Shown in pieces: positions 8,483 through 16,524 of a stretch of 64,000 nucleotides of DNA (position 1 is its first letter; each line of letters opens with the position of its first letter). The position numbers and the translations under genes are program-made. The notes beneath the pieces were generated by a model. It was not told the DNA's origin, made no database searches, and worked only from the letters and a program-made list of their open reading frames with translations. This stretch comes from Leptolyngbya sp. SIO1E4 (GTDB lineage: Bacteria > Cyanobacteriota > Cyanobacteriia > Phormidesmidales > Phormidesmidaceae), in NCBI GenBank assembly GCA_010672825.2, contig JAAHFU020000002.1, forward strand, positions 446,001 to 510,000. The letters are read 5' to 3'.

Positions 8483-9229
8483 ATGCAACTGCTCAACCGG
8501 ATTTATCACCAGTACGGGGCTCGACTGATTTTGGAGGATGTCAGCCTGGCGGCAGAACCGGGGCAAGTTGTCAGCCTCATGGGGCCATCGGGCTGCGGCA
8601 AAACGACACTGCTAAATTTGCTGGCCGGGTTACTGTCTCCCACGGCTGGCGAGGTGGCAGTGACGGCAACCCCGATCGCCTATGTGTTTCAAGAGGCTTG
8701 CCTGTATCCCTGGTATACCACCCTCGAAAACATTGCCCTGGGGCTAAAAGCGCAGGGCCTGAACCCCCGACAGCAACGCCAGGTCGCGGCCAGGTTGGCC
8801 GCCACTGTAGGCTTGGCCGATGCGGCCAACCTGTATCCTCCCCAGCTGAGCGGGGGCATGAAACAGCGGGTCAATCTGGCCAGGGCATTTGCCATCAACC
8901 CCCGCCTATTGCTGCTGGATGAACCCTTTAGTTCCCTCGATATTGGTGTCCGGCAGCAGCTACAGCAGGTGGTGATGAGCTGGGTGCAGGTGCATCAGAC
9001 GGTTGCCATTATGGTGACCCATGACTTAGCCACAGCTGTCACCCTGGGCGATCGCCTGCTGATTTTGTCGAATCGCCCCGCCCGCATTATCTATGGCTGG
9101 CAAAATGAACGCCCGCCCCAGCAGCGAGACCCTGCCTATGTGTACCACGTGCTGTCTGAGTTACAGGCAGTGCCCGAAGTTGCTGCCAGTTTTGGCCTTG
9201 AAACCACTGTGTCACTCTCTAGGAGCTAA
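8483..9229 (+). CDS. NitT/TauT-type ABC transporter ATP-binding protein
   Basis: A 248-residue ABC ATPase with all motifs: Walker A GPSGCGKTT (~35-43), Q-loop YVFQEACLYPW, signature LSGGMKQRV, Walker B LLLLDEPF and the switch His in MVTHD. The SsuB/TauB-like 'LYPW..LENI' following the Q-loop agrees with the permease family. The start ATG 8483 lies one base after the permease stop; an upstream open frame from 8303 overlaps the permease and is ignored. It works on the cytoplasmic face with the adjacent permease and binding protein. Confidence 0.92.
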   Translation: MQLLNRIYHQYGARLILEDVSLAAEPGQVVSLMGPSGCGKTTLLNLLAGLLSPTAGEVAVTATPIAYVFQEACLYPWYTTLENIALGLKAQGLNPRQQRQVAARLAATVGLADAANLYPPQLSGGMKQRVNLARAFAINPRLLLLDEPFSSLDIGVRQQLQQVVMSWVQVHQTVAIMVTHDLATAVTLGDRLLILSNRPARIIYGWQNERPPQQRDPAYVYHVLSELQAVPEVAASFGLETTVSLSRS

Positions 9230-9235
9230 GTGCCC

Positions 9236-10240
9236 ATGACCTGCGATCGCCGTCGATTTTTACATCTCATGGCTGCCAGCACTGGGTTAGCCGTCGCCGC
9301 TGGCTGTGGTCAGCGATCGCCCTCTATCAGCGGTCCCTTACCGTCTTTGGGCATTGGCGGGTCACCCATTCTGCTCACCCTGCCCCTGGCCTACTTAATC
9401 GAAGAGAGTTCACTGCCCGAGCTTGTGGCGGATATCCAGTTCAACCCGGTGCGGAACCATGAACAAATAAAAGCCCTGTTGACCTCAGAGCAGGGGCAAA
9501 TCGCCGCTAACCCGACCATGCTCTCAGCAGGGCTCTATCAACAGGCACTGCCGATCCAGCTTCTCAACGTGATGATTTGGGGCAATATCTTTGTCCTTTC
9601 TCCCGATGATTCTGTCACTCGTTGGGAAGACCTGCGCGGGAAATCCGTGTTGATTCCATTCAAAGGGGGGATGCCAGAGATGATCTTTCGGTTTCTGGCA
9701 ACTCAGGCTGGACTCCAGCCTGATCAGGACGTCACGATTCAATCCACCCAAGACTTTCAGAGTACGGCCCAGCTCTTACTGGCAGGCCAGGGTGATGCTG
9801 GGGTCTTCGCTGAACCCCAGGCCAGCAGTGTGTTTATCAGAGCCCAGCAGGAGAATATTGAGCTGTTTTATAACCTCGACTTTAAAGCAGCGTGGGGACA
9901 GGTGACTGGGCAAGCAGCTCGATTTCCCCAAGCGGGGGTGGTGGCCCTCAAGGGCTTAGTGGACAGTCAGCCTGAGGTCATTGATGTCATTCAAACCGAG
10001 CTGCGCAACTCCCTCGACTGGATTCAGCAAAACCCCACTGCCGCTGCAGAACTGGGCTCAAAATATATGGACATTCCGCCCCCTGTGATTGAACGTTCTC
10101 TGCAGAACAACCTGTTTGAACATGTACCGGCGGCAGAAGCTAGACCTGAGTTAGAAATTTTCTATGAATCCCTCATGCAGGTGAACCCAAAGCTCATGAA
10201 AGGGCAACTCCCCAGTGCCGAGTTCTATGGAGCAGTTTGA
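9236..10240 (+). CDS. ABC transporter substrate-binding lipoprotein (NMT1/SsuA-like)
   Basis: A ~334-residue periplasmic binding protein. The N-terminus has a twin-arginine-like CDRRRFLHL, a hydrophobic stretch, then the lipobox AVAAGC, so it is probably exported folded and lipid-anchored. The body has NMT1/SsuA-like features (TLPLAYLIEE, NPVRNHEQIKALL, EDLRGKSVLIPFKGGMPE). AGGAG at 9221-9225 precedes both GTG 9230 and ATG 9236; the latter is chosen with modest confidence. It is the third gene of the permease-ATPase-binding protein operon, seven bases after the ATPase. Confidence 0.85.
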   Translation: MTCDRRRFLHLMAASTGLAVAAGCGQRSPSISGPLPSLGIGGSPILLTLPLAYLIEESSLPELVADIQFNPVRNHEQIKALLTSEQGQIAANPTMLSAGLYQQALPIQLLNVMIWGNIFVLSPDDSVTRWEDLRGKSVLIPFKGGMPEMIFRFLATQAGLQPDQDVTIQSTQDFQSTAQLLLAGQGDAGVFAEPQASSVFIRAQQENIELFYNLDFKAAWGQVTGQAARFPQAGVVALKGLVDSQPEVIDVIQTELRNSLDWIQQNPTAAAELGSKYMDIPPPVIERSLQNNLFEHVPAAEARPELEIFYESLMQVNPKLMKGQLPSAEFYGAV

Positions 10241-10314
10241 GGGCTTCCCGACCTCCAAACCTTAGACCCTGCCGCTTATACACATCTCAAATGGATGAAC
10301 CTCAATGCTGCATC

Positions 10315-10387
10315 ACCTCCCTTAATCCCGCCTTCTCAAGGAGGGAAATCCCGTTCTCCCCTTGAGTAAGGGGGAGTTAGAGGGGGT
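10315..10387. repeat. Long imperfect inverted repeat after the ABC operon
   Basis: The left arm, starting ACCTCCCTTAATCCCG (10315), is matched by the reverse complement of the right arm (to 10387, ending GTTAGAGGGGGT), giving about 35 bp per arm with several mismatches. It lies 75 bases after the binding-protein gene and fills the centre of the 314-bp gap to the convergent TPR gene. It resembles a dispersed intergenic palindrome and could also serve as a bidirectional terminator. Nothing else was seen in this gap. Confidence 0.65.
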
Positions 10388-10554
10388 CTCCAGCACGCTT
10401 CTGCCTTTTGCTATATCAGCACTAGGGGCGACGGGGATGACTGGCCGTCAGTTCGACAAGGTCTTTGACTCCGGTGTCCATCCACCCGCAAGTCAACTGC
10501 AGGCCCATTGAGAAAACCCAACAGAACACAGCCATAGGTCTCATTAGGTCTCTC

Positions 10555-12837
10555 CTACAAATCACGATAACAGCGCAATCGTTCCATCACCCGATCGCGC
10601 ATCTCAGACCCTTGCAGAGATTGCGCCACAGCCATCCCCTGCTCAAAAGCCCCCATCTTTCCATAGGCAATGGCAATTTCCTCATAGAGGCTGCCGCGAT
10701 CCAGAAGCTCATCAGCCACCAGATCTTCTCGCACCTGAATGACCTGGGATTCTTCGCCAGGAACCGCTTGAGCCGCCTCGAAAGCGCGGGCTAGCACTGG
10801 CAAGGCCGAAGCCGTTTGCCCAGCTTGAAAGTAGAGTTCAGCCACTCGCAATCGCTGATGGGCTTGGTTTGCAGGGACATGATAGGCGTCGATGTTCTCT
10901 AAAGCCTGGGCATATTGCCCCTCTGCAATGAAGTAATCGACCAGGGTCTGCAGCGACGCCTCTTGGCGCTGTTCGTCGGTAATCGCCTGAATTGCTCGCA
11001 GGGCAAACTCAGACTCGCCAATTTCGATCCAGCTATTGGCCACCGCTTGCAGGGGAGAAGGGGTCGACGATGCAGGGGGAACCGCGATCGCCCTTTCTAA
11101 GACTTGCTCAAACACTGCGATCGCAGCGTCAGTCTGACCGGCTTTGGCATAGGTTAAAGCCAGATCGTTCAGGGCTCTGACCCTGACGGTTGGGGTTTCT
11201 AAGGCGGTCGCTGCTTTCAATGCCTCCGTCATCGTTGCAGTCGACGCCTCTAGCAGGCCAGCCTTGTGATACTGAACCCCAATTGAGGCCAACGCTTGAG
11301 CGTAATCGGGCGAATCTCGCCGATCGATTTTTTGCGCCACAGCCAGGGCAGCATCAAAATCACCTGCAGTGGCATAGGCGCGGGCGATCGCACCCCAAGC
11401 CTGATTTCTCACACTGATAAAGCTGGGGTCGATCGCCTCAGCGGCGTTAACAGCCACCTCAAGCTGCCCAGACTGAGCCGCAGCACTGGCCACTTTTTCA
11501 TAAGCGGTCATCTGATCAAACCGCCCTGATGTCTCTGGCAGGGATTCAATAGTCGCAATCGCTAAGGGGTAGGCTTCCGTCTCAATCATCTGCTCAAACA
11601 GTTGCTGCAACAGATCATTGCGACGGTAGTCCTCTTCAATCGCAACGGTGGCGCTCAGTGCTTGCTGCAGCACATCACCCACCCTCTCAGGCTCCCCTAA
11701 TTCCCCATAGTGGCGGGCCAGTTCTATCAATCCAGGCACCTTTAAAAAGGCCCCATCTGGCAAGGCTATCAGCGCCTCCAGGGCAATTTCAGGAAAGTCT
11801 GCCTGAATGAGCGTTGACGCGACATCCACGGGCAAGAATTCTTCAGCCGTAATGGTTGCGATCGCCTGCTCAAACAAGCGCTGCCCTTGCGCCGCATCTC
11901 CCGCCTGCGTCTGCTGTATCCCCAGTGCAATCAAAGTTTGGATTTTGGGTTCACGCAGGCTCAGGGTGGCGAGCAAGTCTGTGGCTTGCCTCCACTGCCC
12001 AGCGCGGGCCATTGCCAAGGCCACGCGACCCGTCACACTATCTCGATAGTAAGGCTCAAGGGAGGTCGTGAGCTGAAGCGCCTGCTCAATTTCCCCAGCT
12101 TCTACATAGACCGAGGCAATGGGTTCCATCACCCAAGTTCGCCTGACAGGGTTCGGATAGGTCACCGATTCGGCTAGCTGCAGCGCCAGGGTTGCCACGT
12201 CCGCCGCCATCTCCAGATCGCCTGCAGCGACATATCCCTGGGCAATTGCCGTCAGCGCTTTGGCCTTAAACTCAGCCCCCTGGACATTGGCTTCAGCCCC
12301 TCGCGCCTGATCGAGCAATTCACGGGCAATGGCGTGATCTCCGATCGCCCCATAATCTGCCGCGATTGTAGTCAGAAGGGTCGTTTTTAAGAAGCTGTAC
12401 CCCCCTGATAACCGTTCAGTAGCGACCCGAGCCGGAGCCAAAACCATTCGCACGGCATCTGTTTCCCCCATTTCAATGAGGCGATCGACATCTGTGACTA
12501 ACCAGCCCGCATCAATACTGTTAGAGATAATGAACGATTCAAGCAGTTGCACCCGCACCCGCTCAATCTCAATCGTGTCTAGAAAATCCAGAGCACTTGT
12601 CAGGTATTGGGCAGCCTGCTGCGCGTCTCCTGCTTGCAGGGCTTCTCGTCCCCGATTTGCCCGTTCGACAACAACCCCTTGCAGGTGAAAGCCAATTTCA
12701 TCAACGCACATTTGCGATGTTTGCGCCTGGGCTGCAGGCTGCATTACCGATAGCGGCATGCCAAGCCAGCCCCAGCTGGCTAAACAAGCAGCCGCAAGCC
12801 AACGGGGTTCTAGCAACGCTGTCCAGCAAGTCTTCAT
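10555..12837 (-). CDS. Exported TPR-like repeat protein
   Basis: A 760-residue protein with a Sec signal (MKTCWTALL..., cleavage probably after QPAAQAQ near residue 39). The rest is helical repeats with tetratricopeptide character (A-x-x-A-x-x-G and L/I-A-x-x-Y-A-x-A-G-D elements, e.g. AIARAYATAGDFDAALAVAQ, DLALTYAKAGQTDAAIAVFEQ). It should be a periplasmic or surface scaffold of alpha-solenoid shape. No enzymatic motif was seen. The ATG follows AGGAACGCG. Neighbours give no functional clue. Confidence 0.8.
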   Translation of the reverse strand: MKTCWTALLEPRWLAAACLASWGWLGMPLSVMQPAAQAQTSQMCVDEIGFHLQGVVVERANRGREALQAGDAQQAAQYLTSALDFLDTIEIERVRVQLLESFIISNSIDAGWLVTDVDRLIEMGETDAVRMVLAPARVATERLSGGYSFLKTTLLTTIAADYGAIGDHAIARELLDQARGAEANVQGAEFKAKALTAIAQGYVAAGDLEMAADVATLALQLAESVTYPNPVRRTWVMEPIASVYVEAGEIEQALQLTTSLEPYYRDSVTGRVALAMARAGQWRQATDLLATLSLREPKIQTLIALGIQQTQAGDAAQGQRLFEQAIATITAEEFLPVDVASTLIQADFPEIALEALIALPDGAFLKVPGLIELARHYGELGEPERVGDVLQQALSATVAIEEDYRRNDLLQQLFEQMIETEAYPLAIATIESLPETSGRFDQMTAYEKVASAAAQSGQLEVAVNAAEAIDPSFISVRNQAWGAIARAYATAGDFDAALAVAQKIDRRDSPDYAQALASIGVQYHKAGLLEASTATMTEALKAATALETPTVRVRALNDLALTYAKAGQTDAAIAVFEQVLERAIAVPPASSTPSPLQAVANSWIEIGESEFALRAIQAITDEQRQEASLQTLVDYFIAEGQYAQALENIDAYHVPANQAHQRLRVAELYFQAGQTASALPVLARAFEAAQAVPGEESQVIQVREDLVADELLDRGSLYEEIAIAYGKMGAFEQGMAVAQSLQGSEMRDRVMERLRCYRDL

Positions 12838-12910
12838 CCCTGATCGCGTTCCTTCTGTAACGGTGTGTCTTTTCTAGAAACAGAATTCTGTTATGGCAAC
12901 CTGCAGTCGC

Positions 12911-12964
12911 ATCAAACACACCCTGTTCCCTATTCCTTAATTCCTGTTCCCTGTCCCTATTCCC
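12911..12964. repeat. Short tandemly repeated heptamers (CCCTGTT type)
   Basis: Degenerate seven-base units of the form CCCTRTTC run through 12911-12964. A second array of TTCTGCC-type units lies at 13066-13104. Both are in the 279-bp gap between the TPR gene and the convergent/tandem lipoprotein gene. Such STRR arrays are typical of filamentous cyanobacteria. Confidence 0.8.
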
Positions 12965-13116
12965 CACAGATGAATTCTGTGAGATGACTTTGAATGACGA
13001 CTATTGCACCTGAAGTGCTGGTTAGGACAGTCGGATTTCCTGCAATCCTGATGCAGCAAGGTTTTGATTTCTGCCTTCTGCCTTCTGATTTCTGCCTTTT
13101 GTTACCTGCATACAGT

Positions 13117-14766
13117 TCACTCAGGCTGCCTGAGCTGACGGTCAATCTCAACCAACGGGTTAGGCTGCATCACACTAGGGGGCGACTGCTTAACCACCGC
13201 CGGGAACGGGACTAGCTGCTCATCCTCAACCCAGCCCGAGTAGTATCTCACCTGGGTTGACTCTGCCGAGAGGGCCAGCAGTTCTAGGTCGCCCCGGATG
13301 GCATTCCAATCCTCTACGGGGCCAGTCTGGCTCAGGCCAATACCCGTGTCTCCTGAAATGGTGTCGTTGAGAGCGCCATCCAGGGGGCGAACAAAGCGAT
13401 CGCCCCGCCAGTACCACGGGTAACCAGGCCAATATAGGGGCACCTGGCCTGCAATTTCGATCCGCTTAGGCTCTAAGATTGGCGAGGCTCCCTGTTCAAC
13501 CGTCGCAACCAACCCTTCCTCTAGCCGCACTTCATAGCGTCCCTGCGGAGGATTACCCGCTTCCGTAAACATCCACCAAAGCACCTCAACCGTCTCCCCT
13601 GGTGAGGTAATTCCGAGACTGCTCTCTGGGGTCTGACTCAAGAGCGAACCATAGACCGACACAGCTTCGTCTTCAGGGATTTTCGCCTCCGCAATAAACT
13701 GCCAGCAGTCCCAGCTGTCTGCCTGATCAGGGGCTTGCCAGTTGAGCTGACAGGCACCGTTCCGGGTGCCGACCCAAAGCTGGTCAGCATCAACGGCGAT
13801 TTGGGTTGGGATGGTGCCGACCAGGGGGCTATTCTGCGGCGTATAAGATTGCACTGTACCTGAGGTCAAATCGTCTTGGGTGGGTTGATACGCCACTAAC
13901 CCAGTCGCTGGAACGTCACTCATGGCCTCGCCGCTGACCTTGACGCCCATCCACAGAGTGGGCTCCTCCAGAGTACCGGTAAAGGCCAGATCGAGGATTT
14001 GTTGCGACCAAATTTCATTGGGCTGAATTAGGGTCATTTCATCAGTGGCGGGGTCATAGCTGGCAATCGTGGCGATGCCTTCGTTGCCTTCGCCTTGGAA
14101 GGCGGCAACAGTCCACCAGAGGCGATCTCCATAGACCTGCGCTGAGGTAATCCGAGGCGGGCCTAGCTTAACTGACCTAGGTTCACTGGTGGGCTCGTTG
14201 GCAACAGCTTGTTCAATCGCCGCCAGGGTATAGAGTGGATACCGCTGCGGGGTTTCTTGGCCGGGGAGCATCAGCTCTAAAACCACCGCCTGCGTTGGGG
14301 CGTCTGCAGCAGGGTCATCCCGGTCCCGAACCACTCGGTACTGGTAGGATTGCCCATCCACCACCCCAGTGGAAAACTCGGTTTGCTCCTGATGCAGCGC
14401 ATCTAACTGGGCAATCCATCCTTCCCCCAGGGTGCCGGGCTGCACCGTCCAACTGTCATCGGTTCGGCAGTAAACAAAGTCATACTCTCGCGCTAAAAAC
14501 CGCACAGTACTCTCATCGAGAACGATGTCTTTAGGCGCATAGTCAAACCGATCAAAGTAACGGACTTGCCCAGAGTGATAGCGTTGCTCCACCGTCTCCC
14601 GAGGTAAGACGGCAGTCGGTGGCGGACACCCTTCTCCTAATGCGCCTGCTGCTGCAGGGTCAGCCTCAACGGATGCTGACTGCTGCGTGCCACTGCTGCA
14701 GGCACACAGCAGCCCTAAGCCGATACCGACAATAGCTTGACTGAATCTGTGAGATGAACAGTTCAT
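13117..14766 (-). CDS. Large lipoprotein of unknown function
   Basis: About 549 residues starting MNCSSHRFSQAIVGIG. A hydrophobic segment leads to the lipobox LLCAC, so the mature protein is probably lipid-anchored. The body is acidic, with many short beta-like segments and recurring Trp-rich 'LWWTVAAFQG', 'LWMGVKVSG', 'LWVGTRNGACQ' elements. This suggests a propeller-like fold, but no family was recognised. GTG 14775 is an alternative start three codons upstream. No motif for catalysis was seen. Confidence 0.75.
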   Translation of the reverse strand: MNCSSHRFSQAIVGIGLGLLCACSSGTQQSASVEADPAAAGALGEGCPPPTAVLPRETVEQRYHSGQVRYFDRFDYAPKDIVLDESTVRFLAREYDFVYCRTDDSWTVQPGTLGEGWIAQLDALHQEQTEFSTGVVDGQSYQYRVVRDRDDPAADAPTQAVVLELMLPGQETPQRYPLYTLAAIEQAVANEPTSEPRSVKLGPPRITSAQVYGDRLWWTVAAFQGEGNEGIATIASYDPATDEMTLIQPNEIWSQQILDLAFTGTLEEPTLWMGVKVSGEAMSDVPATGLVAYQPTQDDLTSGTVQSYTPQNSPLVGTIPTQIAVDADQLWVGTRNGACQLNWQAPDQADSWDCWQFIAEAKIPEDEAVSVYGSLLSQTPESSLGITSPGETVEVLWWMFTEAGNPPQGRYEVRLEEGLVATVEQGASPILEPKRIEIAGQVPLYWPGYPWYWRGDRFVRPLDGALNDTISGDTGIGLSQTGPVEDWNAIRGDLELLALSAESTQVRYYSGWVEDEQLVPFPAVVKQSPPSVMQPNPLVEIDRQLRQPE

Positions 14767-14932
14767 GGGGGCCACATCTGAAGCGCAAACTTGGGGCTGA
14801 CACAGAGATTGCCCTCATCTTGACGCACCGCTTAAGATGCCAACATCGTCCAACTGGTCATTGGGGTTAGAAGCCTTCTGATGGATCAATGCTGCAGGTT
14901 ACGCGGGCATCCATTCACAGGAGCATCGCTAT

Positions 14933-15652
14933 CTATGACCCTTGATGGGGAATATGGGCCTCAACTAAACGGTTGATTTCGTCACGATGCCGTTTAGGGA
15001 TGTTAATGGTCATATACCCAGGCAGTACTGGGATAAACGGCGTGTATTGAATCGTCAGCGTGTTGGGGTGCGAGGATTCCCAGGCGTAAGATTTCATGCG
15101 CGACCACGAAATAAACGTGTACATGAAGCAAATGCCGTTTTCTCTGACCTTCAGTTTGTTTAAGCCAATGGCGAGGAAAAAGGCAGCCACCGTCCACCAA
15201 AAGATAATTTGAAGAACCTGGGCGATCGCATCGGTCTCTTCGGGAAAGTTCATCAGGCTGGTCACAGCCAACCAGGTGATGAAAGCCGCCACCGCCACCT
15301 CACAGATTCCAACCCAGAAAATCAGCTTGTTTTGTTGCGACCTGCCCGCATTGAGCAATAGGCTGCCAGCTGCTTTTTCACGCAGGGGCCAGCTCAACAG
15401 CCACGCGACCACGCCCACCACGTAGATGAGGGCAAAAAAGCCCCAGCGAACACCTCCCCATTGACCGAAGGTAGGGATGATAAAGGCGATCGCCCAACCG
15501 ACCGCAAACCATGGGAGAAAATAACGCATATTTCTTTGGGTTGCTTTGGGGCCATACAGGTTGCAACCCACGAAATAACTCACACCGAGGATGACACCTG
15601 CTAACAAAACAGCACCGATAGCAACAAGCGCCACAACTATAGATTCGGACAT
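14933..15652 (-). CDS. Membrane protein, DUF5673-like C-terminus
   Basis: A 239-residue protein with about five membrane segments (residues ~7-28, 42-60, 68-88, 110-132, 145-165). A soluble tail of ~70 residues contains FISWSRMKSYAWE and a 'INIPKRHRDEINRLVEAHI' ending, which resembles DUF5673 proteins; this is recalled, not searched. The start ATG is preceded by AAGGAAGA. Function unknown. Confidence 0.75.
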   Translation of the reverse strand: MSESIVVALVAIGAVLLAGVILGVSYFVGCNLYGPKATQRNMRYFLPWFAVGWAIAFIIPTFGQWGGVRWGFFALIYVVGVVAWLLSWPLREKAAGSLLLNAGRSQQNKLIFWVGICEVAVAAFITWLAVTSLMNFPEETDAIAQVLQIIFWWTVAAFFLAIGLNKLKVRENGICFMYTFISWSRMKSYAWESSHPNTLTIQYTPFIPVLPGYMTINIPKRHRDEINRLVEAHIPHQGS

Positions 15653-15899
15653 AATCTTCCTTTCCGATGTAAAAATCTTTAGCTGATGTAAAAGGCTTTA
15701 GCTGGTATGAAACTGCTATTTATTTTGGCCTAATGCTAAGACCGCTAGCATCACCCGACCGGTCACTGATAAGCGTGTTAGCACTGACAACGGTTTACTT
15801 TTAGATACAACACACCCAGACCCCAACCCCAGGTCCCTATCTCGAGTTCAGATGTACTCAACTCAACTGAACCAGGCGCTGACCACAACAACAGGACAC

Positions 15900-16427
15900 T
15901 CAGACCTTCTTGAGCTGGGTAGTATTGCGCCAGCCATAGGCCACCTCGATCAGCGGTTTCCCCCCAATTTCAAGCGCCTGTTCGCGAACTGGGAGGCCTC
16001 CCAGGGCCGCGTAAAACTGGCACGCTGGGTTATCCCTTAGAACCCATATCAGCATGGAATGAATCCCCAATCGCCCCAAACCTTCTACAACAGCCTGCAC
16101 TAAATGTCGGCCAATCCCTTTTCTTTGGTAGCTTTGCAGGATATAAATTGCCGTCAGTTCGCCTTTGTAGAGGGGGTCTCCTGTGCGCTCTATGCCGCCA
16201 TTGGCAAAGCCGACAATTTCACCGGACGCCGCTTCTGCCACATAGGTAAAGTTACTATCTTTTGGGGCTCGCTTCAGAATCTGAATCCAGCCGTTGGCTC
16301 TGCGCTCATAGGACAAATTCGCCAGATGCTCATCGGGCACAATGCCGCGATAGGTTGTTCGCCAGGTATCTACATGCACCTTGGCGATCGCAGAGACATC
16401 TTCAGGGGTAGCCACTCGTACACGCAT
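15900..16427 (-). CDS. GNAT-family N-acetyltransferase
   Basis: A 175-residue GNAT protein starting MRVRVATPEDVSAIAKVHVDTWRTTY..., a typical opening for the branch with 'W...Y.gi.p...l'. The acetyl-CoA loop SYQRKGIGRHLV lies near residue 108, and the distal NPACQFYAALGG near 140. The acceptor is unknown. It is transcribed in the same direction as the upstream P-type ATPase gene, but a hairpin separates them. Confidence 0.88.
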   Translation of the reverse strand: MRVRVATPEDVSAIAKVHVDTWRTTYRGIVPDEHLANLSYERRANGWIQILKRAPKDSNFTYVAEAASGEIVGFANGGIERTGDPLYKGELTAIYILQSYQRKGIGRHLVQAVVEGLGRLGIHSMLIWVLRDNPACQFYAALGGLPVREQALEIGGKPLIEVAYGWRNTTQLKKV

Positions 16428-16484
16428 GAGGTTTCAAAGAGACACGTTCCAAAGAAAGACGATCAGCCGCTTTGTAAAAGGGGA

Positions 16485-16524
16485 TAGAGGCCGCGAAGAT
16501 GCGACCTCTCCCTTACGGCCTCTA
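16485..16524 (-). terminator. Hairpin at the end of the P-type ATPase gene
   Basis: TAGAGGCCG (16485-16493) is complementary to CGGCCTCTA (16516-16524), which overlaps the ATPase stop codon. There is no clear U-tract, so termination is plausible but not certain. Confidence 0.4.

Noticed and set aside
15854-15860. GTACTCA heptamer outside the nif region
   Set aside because: An isolated copy without the AAGGGGTT or CGTTAAT flanks and without a nif-related gene nearby.
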